DNA of 64,000 nt from Palsa-295 sp963784385 (GCA_963784385.1 CAWARF010000007.1:1-64000); one strand, 5' to 3'; shown: positions 8,291 to 17,305, counted from the stretch's first letter. A program made the numbers and translations. The notes: generated by a model not told the origin, from the sequence alone.

Positions 8291-9154
8291 GCCACGACGC
8301 AGACGCAAGCCACAACGCAAAGGATTCTCGCCTTTGGATCGGCCACGATGCGCCGCAAGCCGCCGCACGGATGCGATCTGCGCTCGCTTCACTTTGGTAC
8401 CCGTTCAACGGCTTCCTCGAATGGTTTGGGGAGCTCGGCATTTTCATCTGGAAGGTGATGCGGGCGACGGTCAGGCGCCCGTTTGAAGGCCGCGAACTGC
8501 TTCGGCAGCTCGACGAAGTAGGTTCCAAATCGCTGCCTATGGTGGCGCTGGCGGGCGCGGCCATCGGTGCGGTCCTCGCCTTGGAGAGCCGGCAAAGCCT
8601 GGTTCGATTCGGCGCCAAGGCCATGCTTCCGGCCGCAATCGTGTTCTCTATCATTCACGAAACGGGCCCTGTCGTGACTGGCCTAGTCGTTAGCGGCCGC
8701 GTAGGGGCCGGCATCGGTGCGGAATTGGGATCGATGAAAGTAACGGAGCAGATCGATGCCATAGAGGCCTCCGGCGTGAATCCTTATAAGCTGCTGGCCT
8801 TCACGCGCATCGTGGCTTGCGCCCTGATGCTCCCGTTGCTGACCCTGGCTGCCGATTTTGCCGGTGTGGTGACCGGTTGGATTGCGAACACCCTGGTTGA
8901 GCCCACTTCCTTCCACAAATTCATCCATGCGGGATTTGCCGGCGCCAGCTTCAGCGACTTTCTGGCGCCTACTTTCAGAACCGTGGTGTTTGGCCTGATC
9001 ATCGGCACGATCGCGTGCTTCCAGGGGATGCGCAGCCAAGGGCGGCACCGAGGGAGTGGGCCGGTCGGCGACGAGTTCGGTCGTCTTGTCTTCCCTCTTC
9101 GTCATGCTAGCCGACGTAATTTTGACGAAATTGATCCTGGAGTTCTTTCCATGA
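8287..9154 (+). CDS. mlaE: MlaE-family ABC transporter permease (contains a one-base frameshift near 9036)
   Basis: Integral inner-membrane permease of a Mla/MCE phospholipid transporter. Family features are 'LPMVALAGAAIGAVLALES', 'ETGPVVTGLVVSGRVGAGIGAELGSMKVTEQIDAIEA' as the conserved cytoplasmic loop (given here in pieces of the motif), and several transmembrane helices. As read, the frame runs into the ATPase gene and mimics a 558-aa fusion. Removing one C at 9036/9037 restores the canonical C-terminus 'KGGTEGVGRSATSSVV...' and a TGA at 9152-9154 that overlaps the next ATG (9151). I therefore annotate a normal about 288-aa MlaE. An alternative start is the ATG at 8371. Confidence 0.85.
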
Positions 9155-9963
9155 CGCACTCTGAACGAGCGGTTGCACTGCAAGCGGCGGAGAGCGGCGA
9201 CAATCGCGCGATTGAAAATACCGCGCAGAACGGCACCCCCATGGTTCTGCGCGGCGTGCATAAATGTTTCGACGCCCAGGTGGTCTTGAACGGGATCGAT
9301 CTGACGGTCGGCGCCGGTGAGACTCTGGCGGTGCTCGGCCGCAGCGGAACCGGCAAGAGCGTGCTGCTGAAGCTGATCGTCGGGCTGCAGAAGCCGGACT
9401 CCGGATCGATTTGCATTCACGGGCGCGAGATGGCGAAGTCCAACCTCGAAGCGGTGAACGAGATCCGGAAGACGATGGGGTTTCTCTTCCAGCATGCGGC
9501 GCTCTACGACTCCCTGACGGTCGAGGAAAACGTTGCGTTTCCCCTGCGGCGCCATACAAAAATGACGGCAGCGGATCGCGGGGAGCGCGTGAGGGCATTG
9601 CTCGCTGGCGTGGGCATGGAGGCCGATCTCAAGAAAATGCCCGGCGATCTTTCGGGCGGCATGCAAAAGCGCGTGGGACTGGCGCGCGCGCTGGCCCTCG
9701 AGCCCGGCATCCTGCTGCTCGATGAACCCACCGCGGGGCTCGATCCAATCACTTCCCGCGAGATCGACGAGTTGATTCTCAAATTGCAGGAAGAACGCGA
9801 GGTTGCGTCGATCGTGGTCACCCACGATTTGCACAGTGCCAAGACGATCGCCGACCGCATCGTCCTTTTGCATGAAGGAAATGCGGTGATCGAGGGCACC
9901 TTCGAGGAGCTCGATCGAAGCGACGACGAATTTGTCGCGGAATTTTTCAAGCGGGATTCATAG
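9151..9963 (+). CDS. mlaF: MlaF-family ABC transporter ATP-binding protein
   Basis: About 270 aa. Starts at the ATG at 9151 (MTHSERAV), which overlaps the corrected mlaE stop as ATGA and has TGGAG 9 nt upstream. The nucleotide-binding domain carries Walker A 'GRSGTGKS', Q-loop 'FLFQHAALYDSLTV', signature 'LSGGMQKRVGLARA', Walker B 'ILLLDEPTAGLDP' and switch His 'VVTHD'. 'FLFQHAALYDSLTV' and 'GGMQKRV' are typical of MlaF rather than of importer ATPases. It energises phospholipid movement by the MlaE permease, with the MlaD-type substrate-binding subunit encoded 9 bp downstream. The uncorrected sequence shows it in frame with mlaE, which is most likely an artefact. Confidence 0.9.
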   Translation: MTHSERAVALQAAESGDNRAIENTAQNGTPMVLRGVHKCFDAQVVLNGIDLTVGAGETLAVLGRSGTGKSVLLKLIVGLQKPDSGSICIHGREMAKSNLEAVNEIRKTMGFLFQHAALYDSLTVEENVAFPLRRHTKMTAADRGERVRALLAGVGMEADLKKMPGDLSGGMQKRVGLARALALEPGILLLDEPTAGLDPITSREIDELILKLQEEREVASIVVTHDLHSAKTIADRIVLLHEGNAVIEGTFEELDRSDDEFVAEFFKRDS

Positions 9964-9972
9964 GGAGCGCAT

Positions 9973-11136
9973 ATGTCAAGAGCAGCCAGGCTGGGAGCTT
10001 TCATCATCGCGACGCTGGCGATTCTCGCGGCAGGAATCTTCATCATCGGAAGCCGGCAGTACCTCTTTTCCTCCACCTATCGGCTGAAAACACAGTTCAG
10101 CACCGTGGTTGGACTGGACGAGGGCGCGGAGGTGCGAGTAGGCGGAGTCCAAAGCGGCACCGTGCGACGTATCGAGCTGCCGAATAAGCCGACGGACAAA
10201 ATCACCGTGCTCATGGATCTAGACCGCTCGACCCACGACATCATCAAGCAGGACTCCGTGGCTGCCATTCAGACCGAGGGCCTCCTCGGCAATGAATTTG
10301 TCGCCATCTCTTTCGGATCGGCCCAAGCGGCGAATGTGCGGGATAACGACACGATCGCCAGCCAGCCTCCTCTCGTCATCGCGGACCTGATGAAGAAGAC
10401 GGACGCCATTCTGGACAGCAGCAAGGAGGCGATTAACAACACGACTGCGGCAACCGCGAATCTGAAATCCATTACCGCGAAGATCGACGATGGCCAGGGA
10501 ACGATTGGAGCCCTGATCAACGACAAGAAAATGTATGCGGAACTGGACCAGACTACGGTAGGAATGCGCGACACGATGGTCCACGCGCAGGCGGGGATCG
10601 CCGACTTCCAGGAAAACATGGAAGCGCTAAAGCAAAATTTCCTGGTCCGAGGGTATTTCAAGAAACGCGGCTATGAAGATTCTACTGACCTGGCAAAAGA
10701 CGAAATCACGAGCCTGCCTGTGGCCTCGCCTCTGAAGACGTTCACCTACGAGCCAAAAGGCCTCTTCGACAAGATAGACACTGCCGAGCTGAAGAACCAG
10801 GAATCCCTGGGCGCCGCGGGCAAATTTCTGGCCGACAATGACTTCGGTGTGGCCGTGGTGGTCATTTATACGGGCATGACGGGAGACACGCAGAAAGACC
10901 TGGTGCTGACGCAGGCTCGCGCCGCGGTGATACGCGCATACCTCGTTGACAACTTCGGTTTCGACGACAGCCAGCTTAAAACCCTGGGAATGGGGAAGAA
11001 GATGCATGCAGACACCGACTCCGGTTGGGGAGATGTCGAGATCATCGTCTATCCTGTCGGCACCGCCGTTCCCGCCGCTCCCTCCGCCGTTCCTTCCGTC
11101 CAGCCGGTGGCCGTGGACACTACTGCTCACCAATAG
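9973..11136 (+). CDS. mlaD: MlaD-family MCE-domain protein with C-terminal OmpA-like domain
   Basis: 387 aa. There is one N-terminal transmembrane anchor (about 9-27), then an MCE domain (about 38-115) with 'TQFSTVVGLDEGAEVRVGGV' and 'GLLGNEFVAISFG'. A helical region follows (about 130-230; 'IDDGQGTIGALINDKKMYAEL' is a common MlaD-tail motif). The C-terminal domain (about 265-360) resembles an OmpA-like fold: 'LTQARAAVIRAYLVDNFGFDDSQLKTLGMGK'. MCE proteins form periplasmic hexamers that carry phospholipid between membranes. The OmpA-like tail could bind peptidoglycan and bridge the periplasm (inference). Third gene of the operon. The tail is Pro/Ala/Val-rich. Confidence 0.88.
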   Translation: MSRAARLGAFIIATLAILAAGIFIIGSRQYLFSSTYRLKTQFSTVVGLDEGAEVRVGGVQSGTVRRIELPNKPTDKITVLMDLDRSTHDIIKQDSVAAIQTEGLLGNEFVAISFGSAQAANVRDNDTIASQPPLVIADLMKKTDAILDSSKEAINNTTAATANLKSITAKIDDGQGTIGALINDKKMYAELDQTTVGMRDTMVHAQAGIADFQENMEALKQNFLVRGYFKKRGYEDSTDLAKDEITSLPVASPLKTFTYEPKGLFDKIDTAELKNQESLGAAGKFLADNDFGVAVVVIYTGMTGDTQKDLVLTQARAAVIRAYLVDNFGFDDSQLKTLGMGKKMHADTDSGWGDVEIIVYPVGTAVPAAPSAVPSVQPVAVDTTAHQ

Positions 11137-11161
11137 CTCGATTCGAGAGACGAGGGCGAAA

Positions 11162-12229
11162 TTAGCGGGCGGTAGTGGCGCGTCCGGACGAGCCCGTGCC
11201 GGGTTTATCCTTGTCGAACACCGCGACCTCCTTGGGTGTGATGAAAACGACTTCGTCCTTCACAAGGTCAAGCGCGCGAAACTGCGCCTGCGACAATTCG
11301 ACCCGCACGGTGGCGCCCCAATCCGTGAGAGCTTCCACCTTGACGAGCGGACCGGCGGCGTTGATGTGCTTGGTAGTGGCGCGGAAGTGATTTCCGCCGT
11401 TGGGCTGGCGCGTGATCTCGAGCAGGTGCGGCCGGACGAAAATGGGCTTTCCGGTGACCTCATCGTGAAAATATGTCTTCCCGTCGTCGACGCGGCCGTG
11501 AAACAGGTTAACGTTGCCGAGAAAATTGTAGACGAAGGAGCTGCCGGGGCGGTTGTAGACCTCGTCGGGGCTCCCCACTTGTTCGATGCGGCCCTCGTTC
11601 ATCACCGCTACCAGATCCGCGAGCTCGAGCGCTTCTTCCTGGTCGTGCGTCACAAACACACTCGTGATGTGAACCTCGTCGTGCAGGTGGCGTAGCCAGT
11701 GGCGCAACTCTTGGCGAACTTTCGCATCGAGTGCGCCGAAGGGCTCATCGAGTAGCAGCACACTTGGCTCGACCGCCAGCGCCCGCGCCAACGCCACTCG
11801 CTGCCGCTGCCCACCCGAGAGCTGCGAAGGATAGCGCCCAGCTTGATTCTGGAGTTGAATCAGGCGCAGCAGCTCGTGAACCTTGTCGCGAATCTGCTGT
11901 TTCGACGGGCGGAAACGCCGCGGCCGCACACGCAATCCGAACGCGATGTTCTCGAACACGGTCATGTGCCGGAAAAGCGCGTAGTGCTGAAACACGAAGC
12001 CAACGTGGCGCTCCCGCGCGGTCTGGTCGGTAATATCTTTGCCGCCAAACTCGACCGTCCCCGAGTCCGCAAACTCCAATCCGGCGATGATTCGCAGCAG
12101 CGTCGTCTTGCCGGAGCCGGAAGGCCCTAGCAGCGCGACGAGCTTCCCAGCCGGAATCTCGAGGTCGACGTTTTTCAGCGCCTTGAAATGGCCGAAATCC
12201 TTCGTGATGCCGCGGACGCTGATGCTCAC
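11162..12229 (-). CDS. cysA: Sulfate ABC transporter ATP-binding protein
   Basis: 355 aa, starting at a GTG at 12229 that overlaps the cysW TGA and is preceded by GAAGAGGAG. The GTG is preferred over the upstream ATG at 12283, which lies inside cysW. Walker A is 'GPSGSGKT' (about 35-42). Other motifs are 'FQHYALFRHMTVFENIAFGL', signature 'LSGGQRQRVALARAL', Walker B 'VLLLDEPFGALD' and 'VFVTHDQEEALELAD', followed by a C-terminal TOBE-like domain. It powers sulfate/thiosulfate import with CysT and CysW. Last gene of the operon. Confidence 0.95.
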   Translation of the reverse strand: MSISVRGITKDFGHFKALKNVDLEIPAGKLVALLGPSGSGKTTLLRIIAGLEFADSGTVEFGGKDITDQTARERHVGFVFQHYALFRHMTVFENIAFGLRVRPRRFRPSKQQIRDKVHELLRLIQLQNQAGRYPSQLSGGQRQRVALARALAVEPSVLLLDEPFGALDAKVRQELRHWLRHLHDEVHITSVFVTHDQEEALELADLVAVMNEGRIEQVGSPDEVYNRPGSSFVYNFLGNVNLFHGRVDDGKTYFHDEVTGKPIFVRPHLLEITRQPNGGNHFRATTKHINAAGPLVKVEALTDWGATVRVELSQAQFRALDLVKDEVVFITPKEVAVFDKDKPGTGSSGRATTAR

Positions 12230-13131
12230 AGGCCCGTCTCCTCTTCGCCCGCCGCGAGATTCGCCGATTGCTGCGATTTCCATTCGACGACGCTCTTGAC
12301 CAACAGGGTCATCAACGCAAGCAATGCCAGCAACGAAGCAACCGCAAACGCCGGAACGAATTGGTAATCGTTGTAGAGAACCTCGATGTGCAGCGGCATC
12401 GTGTCGGTAAGCCCGCGAATGTGGCCCGAAACAACCGACACGGCGCCGAATTCTCCCATCGCGCGCGCGTTACACAGGATCACTCCATAGATGAGCGCCC
12501 ATTTCACGTTCGGCAGGGTCACGCGGAAGAAAGTCTGCCAGCCGCTCGCGCCGAGCGTGAGCGCCGCTTCTTCCTCGTCGTTTCCCTGCGCCTGCACCAT
12601 CGGCAGCAGTTCGCGCGCCACAAACGGGAATGTGACGAAGATCGTCGCGAGCACGATTCCCGGCACAGCGAAAATGATGCGAATGTTATGGGCGATCAGC
12701 CACGGGCCGAGTAAACCCTGCAGGCCAAAGAGCAGGACGTAGATCAAGCCCGAAACCACTGGCGACACCGAAAACGGCAGATCGATCAGAGTGATCAAGA
12801 GGCTTTTCCCGACGAAATCGAATTTGCCGATGGCCCAGGCCGCCGCGATCCCGAATACCATGTTGAGAGGCACGGCGATTCCCGCCGCCAGGAGAGTCAA
12901 GCGAATTGCGGACAACGTGTCGGGGTCGCGAAAAGTTTGCAGATAGACGCGGACGCCATCCCCGAGCGCCGTGTAGAAGACTACTCCGAGGGGGAGAAAG
13001 AGAAAAACTCCCAGGAATAGCAACGCAATCCCAATCAAGAGCCAGCGCACGAACGCCGGTTCGGATGTTGCCCGGCTCGTAGCGCCAATTCCGGACGCGA
13101 TGCCGATTCGAGGTAGAGTCGATGCAGACAT
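12226..13131 (-). CDS. cysW: Sulfate ABC transporter permease CysW
   Basis: 301 aa inner-membrane permease with about six transmembrane helices. The EAA-type loop 'EEEAALTLGASGWQTFFRVTLPNVKW' (shown in part) and 'ARAMGEFGAVSVVSGHI' are diagnostic for CysW. It pairs with CysT to form the sulfate channel. ATG at 13131. The stop overlaps the cysA GTG start, indicating translational coupling. The C-terminal 'WKSQQSANLAAGEEETG' tail is typical in length. Confidence 0.95.
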   Translation of the reverse strand: MSASTLPRIGIASGIGATSRATSEPAFVRWLLIGIALLFLGVFLFLPLGVVFYTALGDGVRVYLQTFRDPDTLSAIRLTLLAAGIAVPLNMVFGIAAAWAIGKFDFVGKSLLITLIDLPFSVSPVVSGLIYVLLFGLQGLLGPWLIAHNIRIIFAVPGIVLATIFVTFPFVARELLPMVQAQGNDEEEAALTLGASGWQTFFRVTLPNVKWALIYGVILCNARAMGEFGAVSVVSGHIRGLTDTMPLHIEVLYNDYQFVPAFAVASLLALLALMTLLVKSVVEWKSQQSANLAAGEEETGL

Positions 13132-13161
13132 GGCAATGTTGAGGCGATCGAAGCCGCTTTA

Positions 13162-14058
13162 TCAACCCTCCCCGTGTGCGTAGTCCCGAGTCAGCCCGAC
13201 GCCAAGTTCCGGCTCGCGCAAGATTTCTTTTTCACGCCGGCTGCCGGCCCAGCGCTGGAGCAGGTTGATCGGCAGGAGCAGCACGAGCGAGACCACCAGC
13301 ATCGCCATCGCAATGGCTGTCGCGCCGGCGTAGTCGTATTCCTGCAATTTCGTGACGATCAGCAGCGGCGTGATTTCCGTGTGCATCGGCATATTCCCCG
13401 CGATGAAGATCACCGAGCCGTATTCGCCGACCGCCCGCGCGAAAGCCATCGTGAAACCGGTGATCGCCGCCGGCAGAATCGTCGGACATAGCACGCGCGT
13501 GAATGTCTGTAGCCGGCCCGCTCCGAGACTCGCCGCGGCCTCTTCCAATTCTTTGTCGAGATCCTCCAGCACCGGTTGCACGGTGCGCACGACGAAAGGC
13601 AATCCGATAAACGTCAGCGCGATCACGACGCCGAGCCTCGTGTAAGCCACGTGGATTCCCATCGACGCGAGCGGCTTGCCGAGCCAGCCGTTGGGCGCGT
13701 AGATCGCCGTGAGCGAGATGCCCGCGACCGCAGTCGGCAAAGCGAACGGAAGATCGACCAGCGAATCGAGCAGCCGCCTCGCCGGAAATCGGTAGCGCAC
13801 CAACACCCACGCCACCAGAACGCCGAACACCAAATTGATCGCTGCGCCGATCAGCGATCCTCCGAAACTCAGCCGGTAAGAAGCCATCGCCCGGGGCGAA
13901 GCGACAACATGCCAGAATTCGTGCCAGGTCAGCGTGGACGCCTTCAGGGCAGCTGCCGAAAGGGGGATCAGTACGATCAGACACAAATAGAACAGCGTCA
14001 CGCCTAGCGACAGGCCGAACCCCGGCATGATCGTTCGTTTTTTCAGACGAATGCTCAT
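13162..14058 (-). CDS. cysT: Sulfate ABC transporter permease CysT (CysU)
   Basis: About 298 aa when started at the ATG pair at 14058/14061 (MSIRLKKRTIMPGFGLSLG). A longer N-terminus to 14148 would overlap the sulfate-binding-protein gene and has no family support. Permease motifs include 'DLPFALPTAVAGISLTAIYA', 'EEAAASLGAGRLQTFTRV' and 'FARAVGEYGSVIFIAGNMP'. Located between the binding-protein gene (17-nt gap) and cysW (30-nt gap). Confidence 0.95.
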   Translation of the reverse strand: MSIRLKKRTIMPGFGLSLGVTLFYLCLIVLIPLSAAALKASTLTWHEFWHVVASPRAMASYRLSFGGSLIGAAINLVFGVLVAWVLVRYRFPARRLLDSLVDLPFALPTAVAGISLTAIYAPNGWLGKPLASMGIHVAYTRLGVVIALTFIGLPFVVRTVQPVLEDLDKELEEAAASLGAGRLQTFTRVLCPTILPAAITGFTMAFARAVGEYGSVIFIAGNMPMHTEITPLLIVTKLQEYDYAGATAIAMAMLVVSLVLLLPINLLQRWAGSRREKEILREPELGVGLTRDYAHGEG

Positions 14059-14075
14059 CATATTCCGCGCCGGTG

Positions 14076-15116
14076 CTACTGACTCGGCTGGTAGATTTGG
14101 TCGAATACGCCGCCATCGGCGAAAAACGTCTTCTGCGCGTTCTGCCACCCGCCGAAGACGTCATCCACCGTGATCAGCTTCAGTTTCGGAAACTGCGCGG
14201 CATATTTCCTTGCCACCGACTCCAGGCGCGGCCGGTAATAATGCTTCGCGGCGATCTCCTGTCCCTCCGGTGAGTAAAGGTATTGGAGATAGGCTTCGGC
14301 AACGGTCCGAGTGCCCTTTCGATCTACGTTCTTGTCCACCACCGCCACAGGAGGTTCGGCCAGAATACTTTGCGATGGCATGACGATCTCGAACTTGCCG
14401 GGACCCAGCTGGTTGATCGCGAGAAAGGCCTCGTTCTCCCAGGCCAGCAGGACGTCTCCGATGCCTCGCTCGACAAAAGTGTTGGTGGAACCCCGCGCCC
14501 CAGAGTCGAGCACGGGGACGTTCCTGTAGAGACGCGTCACGAAGTCTTTGGCTTTCGCATCGTTTCCGCCCGGCTGCTTGAGCGCGTAAGCCCAAGCGGC
14601 CAGGAAATTCCAGCGCGCCCCGCCCGACGTCTTCGGATTGGGCGTGATGACCGAAACTCCCGGCTTCACGAGGTCGCCCCAATCCTTTATGTGTTTCGGA
14701 TTGCCACTCCGCACCAGAAACACGATGGTCGAAGTGTAGGGCGTGCTGTTATCGGGAAGCCGCGACTGCCAGTTCTCGGGCAGCAGCTTCGCCTTCTCCG
14801 AGATCGCGTCGATGTCGTAAGCCAAAGCCAGCGTGACGACATCGGCAGGCAACCCGTCGATCACCGCGCGGGCCTGGCTTCCCGATCCCCCGTGCGATTG
14901 CTCGATGGTCACGGTCTGCCCGGTTTTTGCCTTCCAATATTTTGCGAAAGCCACGTTGTAGTCCTGGTAGAGCTCGCGCGTTGGATCATACGAGACGTTG
15001 AGGATGGTTAGGTTCTGGGCGTGTGCACGCACGCCCAGAGTCAGAATCAAACCGGCCGCCACAAGGAAGAGACCGAGTTTCACGAGTCGTCTGAATCGTA
15101 ATGATCGTAGTCTCAT
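14076..15116 (-). CDS. sbp: Periplasmic sulfate-binding protein
   Basis: 346 aa. The ATG at 15116 follows TAGGAGAGACC. The signal peptide is 'LVKLGLFLVAAGLILTLGVRAHAQ'-like (AHA-Q cleavage). The mature protein begins 'LTILNVSYDPTRELYQDYN', the Sbp/CysP hallmark. Further landmarks are 'IEQSHGGSGSQARAV', 'NPKTSGGARWNF' and 'GARGSTNTFVERGIGDVLLAWENEA'. It captures sulfate (possibly thiosulfate) for CysTWA. Sbp and CysP cannot be separated from sequence inspection alone. It sits between the porin gene and cysT. Confidence 0.95.
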   Translation of the reverse strand: MRLRSLRFRRLVKLGLFLVAAGLILTLGVRAHAQNLTILNVSYDPTRELYQDYNVAFAKYWKAKTGQTVTIEQSHGGSGSQARAVIDGLPADVVTLALAYDIDAISEKAKLLPENWQSRLPDNSTPYTSTIVFLVRSGNPKHIKDWGDLVKPGVSVITPNPKTSGGARWNFLAAWAYALKQPGGNDAKAKDFVTRLYRNVPVLDSGARGSTNTFVERGIGDVLLAWENEAFLAINQLGPGKFEIVMPSQSILAEPPVAVVDKNVDRKGTRTVAEAYLQYLYSPEGQEIAAKHYYRPRLESVARKYAAQFPKLKLITVDDVFGGWQNAQKTFFADGGVFDQIYQPSQ

Positions 15117-15124
15117 GGTCTCTC

Positions 15125-16903
15125 CTAGAAGGTGTAGATCAGGTCGAACTGCAGCCGTTCCAGCCACGGCTGCGGCGGTGTGGTGCCGGCGAAGTTCAGC
15201 GGCCGGCCGATGAGCGCCGTGAAGTCGGTCTGCACATTGCGATGGACCTGGTAGATGACCATTGCGCGGTGCTCGCTCACGTTGCTGCCCTGCCGGATAT
15301 CGCTGTAATCGAAGTTTGAGAGAACCGCCTCACGCTCGATAAAGATTCGGGTGTAGTCGAATTGCCAGTCGCCCCGTTGCTGAGCCCGGCCGACCTGGAT
15401 TTCTCCCCAGTAACCGCGGCGCTGGTTCGCGTTGCAAGAGAAGTTGGTCGACTGCGAGTAGTGTACGGACGCAGTGTTCGCCGGAGCCGCCTCGAGGAAC
15501 GGAACGTTGGCGCACGCCTCCGTGTTCTGCACGTAGTCGCCGATGATAGCGATCGGCCACTTGTCCGACGGGGTCGTGATATCGAATCGCGCGATGGAAT
15601 CGAACAAGCCGAATTTCGATGCGAACTGCGCGTTCGAAATGCTGGTCACGCCGGTGGGGTAAGAGATCCCGCCGACGGTGACTTCGTTCGTGGCAGTGGT
15701 GGTGAGAATGGAGTTCTGCACCGTGTTGCCAGTTCCGAGCGGCAACAAGCCGGTGAACGGCGTCTGCGGATTCTTTGAACTGGCCCGGGCGAGCGCGAGA
15801 GCGATGGCGTCCGCGTCGTGGTAGTCGTAGTATCCGGTGAAGGCGCCGAACTTCAGCCACTTGGCAAGCTGAAACGTCGTCTGCAGCTGGCCGCCATACA
15901 CGATGCTCGTCGCCGCGCTCTGGTCGGTGGGCGATGCCGTCTTCGCCACTTGCGCGAAGGGCAGCTCGAATCCCACGAAGGCGATCTTCTTGAGGACCGG
16001 AGTATCTGTATTGAAGACGAGCGTTTCGGCTGCGCCATCCGGGTTCAGGTCCTTATCCCAGGTGAGTTCGGTGTTGTACCAGGGATACGCGAACTTTCCG
16101 CCGATTAGCGTCAGTTCCTTGAACTCGTGCGGGTTGTACTGCACGTAGGCCTTGTCGATGGCGATCGTCTTGCGCGTGTAAAAGTTGGCGAGCGTCTGGT
16201 TGGTTGTGGTCGGGTCGTTGATGTCGCCGGACGCCAACGAGAATCCGCCGCTGAAATCGTCATTGAGCTTGGCGTTTATGTTGAAGCGAACACGGAAGCG
16301 CTCGCGGTTCTGGTCCAGCGACTGGTTCGACGGTCCGCCAAAAAACGGCTCGTCGCGCAAGCGGATGTCGCCGCTGAACGAGAACGGCCCGAAGTCCTTC
16401 AGCCGGTCTTCCAGGTTGCCGACGCGCGTCGACCAATCCTGTGGCACCGTCGTCTGGGTATTCTGCTGTCCCGCGTCACCGGGAGTGGCGACGACGGCTG
16501 CCGTTACCGGAGCGGCCGCGACGGTCGAAGGATCGGCGGCCGCGGGCGCCTCCGGCGTGACGCCCAGCGCTGTTTCCAGATTCGCAATTCGCGTGAGTTC
16601 GTCACGCAATGCCGCACGCTCGGCATCCAGTTCCTTGCTGTGCTCGTCAAACTGCTTCGTCTGGGCCGCGACCGTCTCCTCGAGTTCCTTCAATTCGAGA
16701 ACAACCGGCGAGTTCGGATCGGCCGCGGCGTTTCCCTTCGCCGTTTCGCCTTTGGAGGCCGCAGGGGCCGTACTAGCTCCATTCGCGGAAGCGGGATTAT
16801 CTCCATCCCGCGCCGCGGCAACCGCCACGGAGCCCGCAAGCCCCAAGCTCAATGCCAGCCCAACTCCAATTCCCTTCCATTTCCCACTTAAGTGTATCGG
16901 CAT
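15125..16903 (-). CDS. Outer-membrane putative porin within the sulfate operon
   Basis: About 592 aa. The ATG at 16903 (MPIHLSGKWKG) has AGGAGAGATTGGA upstream; the longer frame to 17173 lacks family support and would cover the DUF2292 gene. A signal peptide ends near 'SVAVAAA'. A coiled-coil segment ('LELKELEETVAAQTKQFDEHSKEL...') with about 60 residues of heptads follows. Then comes a beta-barrel rich in alternating aromatic/polar strands ('FSFSGDIRLRDEPFFGG', 'RFRVRFNINAKLNDDFSGGFSLASGD') ending in a terminal aromatic 'FDLIYTF'. It fits the putative-porin family with an N-terminal coiled-coil peptidoglycan-side domain. It ends 9 nt before the sulfate-binding-protein ATG, so it probably serves sulfate entry across the outer membrane (inference from context). 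Confidence 0.82.
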   Translation of the reverse strand: MPIHLSGKWKGIGVGLALSLGLAGSVAVAAARDGDNPASANGASTAPAASKGETAKGNAAADPNSPVVLELKELEETVAAQTKQFDEHSKELDAERAALRDELTRIANLETALGVTPEAPAAADPSTVAAAPVTAAVVATPGDAGQQNTQTTVPQDWSTRVGNLEDRLKDFGPFSFSGDIRLRDEPFFGGPSNQSLDQNRERFRVRFNINAKLNDDFSGGFSLASGDINDPTTTNQTLANFYTRKTIAIDKAYVQYNPHEFKELTLIGGKFAYPWYNTELTWDKDLNPDGAAETLVFNTDTPVLKKIAFVGFELPFAQVAKTASPTDQSAATSIVYGGQLQTTFQLAKWLKFGAFTGYYDYHDADAIALALARASSKNPQTPFTGLLPLGTGNTVQNSILTTTATNEVTVGGISYPTGVTSISNAQFASKFGLFDSIARFDITTPSDKWPIAIIGDYVQNTEACANVPFLEAAPANTASVHYSQSTNFSCNANQRRGYWGEIQVGRAQQRGDWQFDYTRIFIEREAVLSNFDYSDIRQGSNVSEHRAMVIYQVHRNVQTDFTALIGRPLNFAGTTPPQPWLERLQFDLIYTF

Positions 16904-17016
16904 TCCAATCTCTCCTGAATTTGTCGGCTGCAAGCCTCCAGCGGACTGGTCGGTTGGCCGGGCCTTTTTGTGCCATCCTCCCGCGGAACGGGTCGGGCCT
17001 TTCTTTTCGGTCCGTG

Positions 17017-17196
17017 CTATGCCGAATTCTTTCGAATGCGCTCGGTCTTGTTCAGTTCGACGATGCGTCCGTCGTGAACCGTCAGAACCACCGAGCCGTA
17101 GCGAATTCCCCGCAGCGCGAGTGCGACTTCGTGCAGCAAGTCGCGCTCGCTCGCCGATAAGTCCTGCTGCCAATCCTGAGTGGTTGCTGTGCTCAT
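17017..17196 (-). CDS. DUF2292 small protein (YezD-like)
   Basis: 59 aa. The ATG at 17196 follows GAGGAGAAGGAAACGTG. The core 'ALRGIRYGSVVLTVHDGRIVELNKTERIR' is the DUF2292/YezD signature (shown as a motif, with residues G, Y/F-GS, V-V-H-G and E-E/K-R conserved). It is a compact protein of unknown biochemical role. Such proteins often lie beside sulfur-assimilation genes, and here it is the first gene of the sulfate operon, upstream of the porin. Confidence 0.85.
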   Translation of the reverse strand: MSTATTQDWQQDLSASERDLLHEVALALRGIRYGSVVLTVHDGRIVELNKTERIRKNSA

Positions 17197-17259
17197 CACG
17201 TTTCCTTCTCCTCGTAATCTCAAAAAACTCACTGCTGTCGAGGCCGAGCCTGAATCGAA

Positions 17260-17275
17260 AATAAAACTTCTTATT
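17260..17275 (-). promoter_or_regulatory. Possible operator: AATAA-N6-TTATT dyad upstream of DUF2292/sulfate operon
   Basis: A short AT-rich inverted repeat (AATAA, 6 nt, TTATT) stands out in GC-rich surroundings, 64 nt upstream of the DUF2292 ATG. It is a candidate site for the neighbouring Rrf2 regulator or part of the operon promoter. It does not clearly match the dyad in front of the Rrf2 gene itself. Confidence 0.3.
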
Positions 17276-17305
17276 GCTTGGGAACGAATGGACTGCGATA
17301 GGAAC

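Noticed and set aside
8683..9873. Minus-strand 396-codon frame opposite mlaE/mlaF
   Set aside because: Antisense shadow; no ribosome-binding site or family motif, and the plus strand carries recognisable ABC transporter genes.
8287..9963. Natural MlaE-MlaF fusion protein
   Set aside because: A one-base correction restores separate, canonical, overlapping genes; the fused linker does not match either family.
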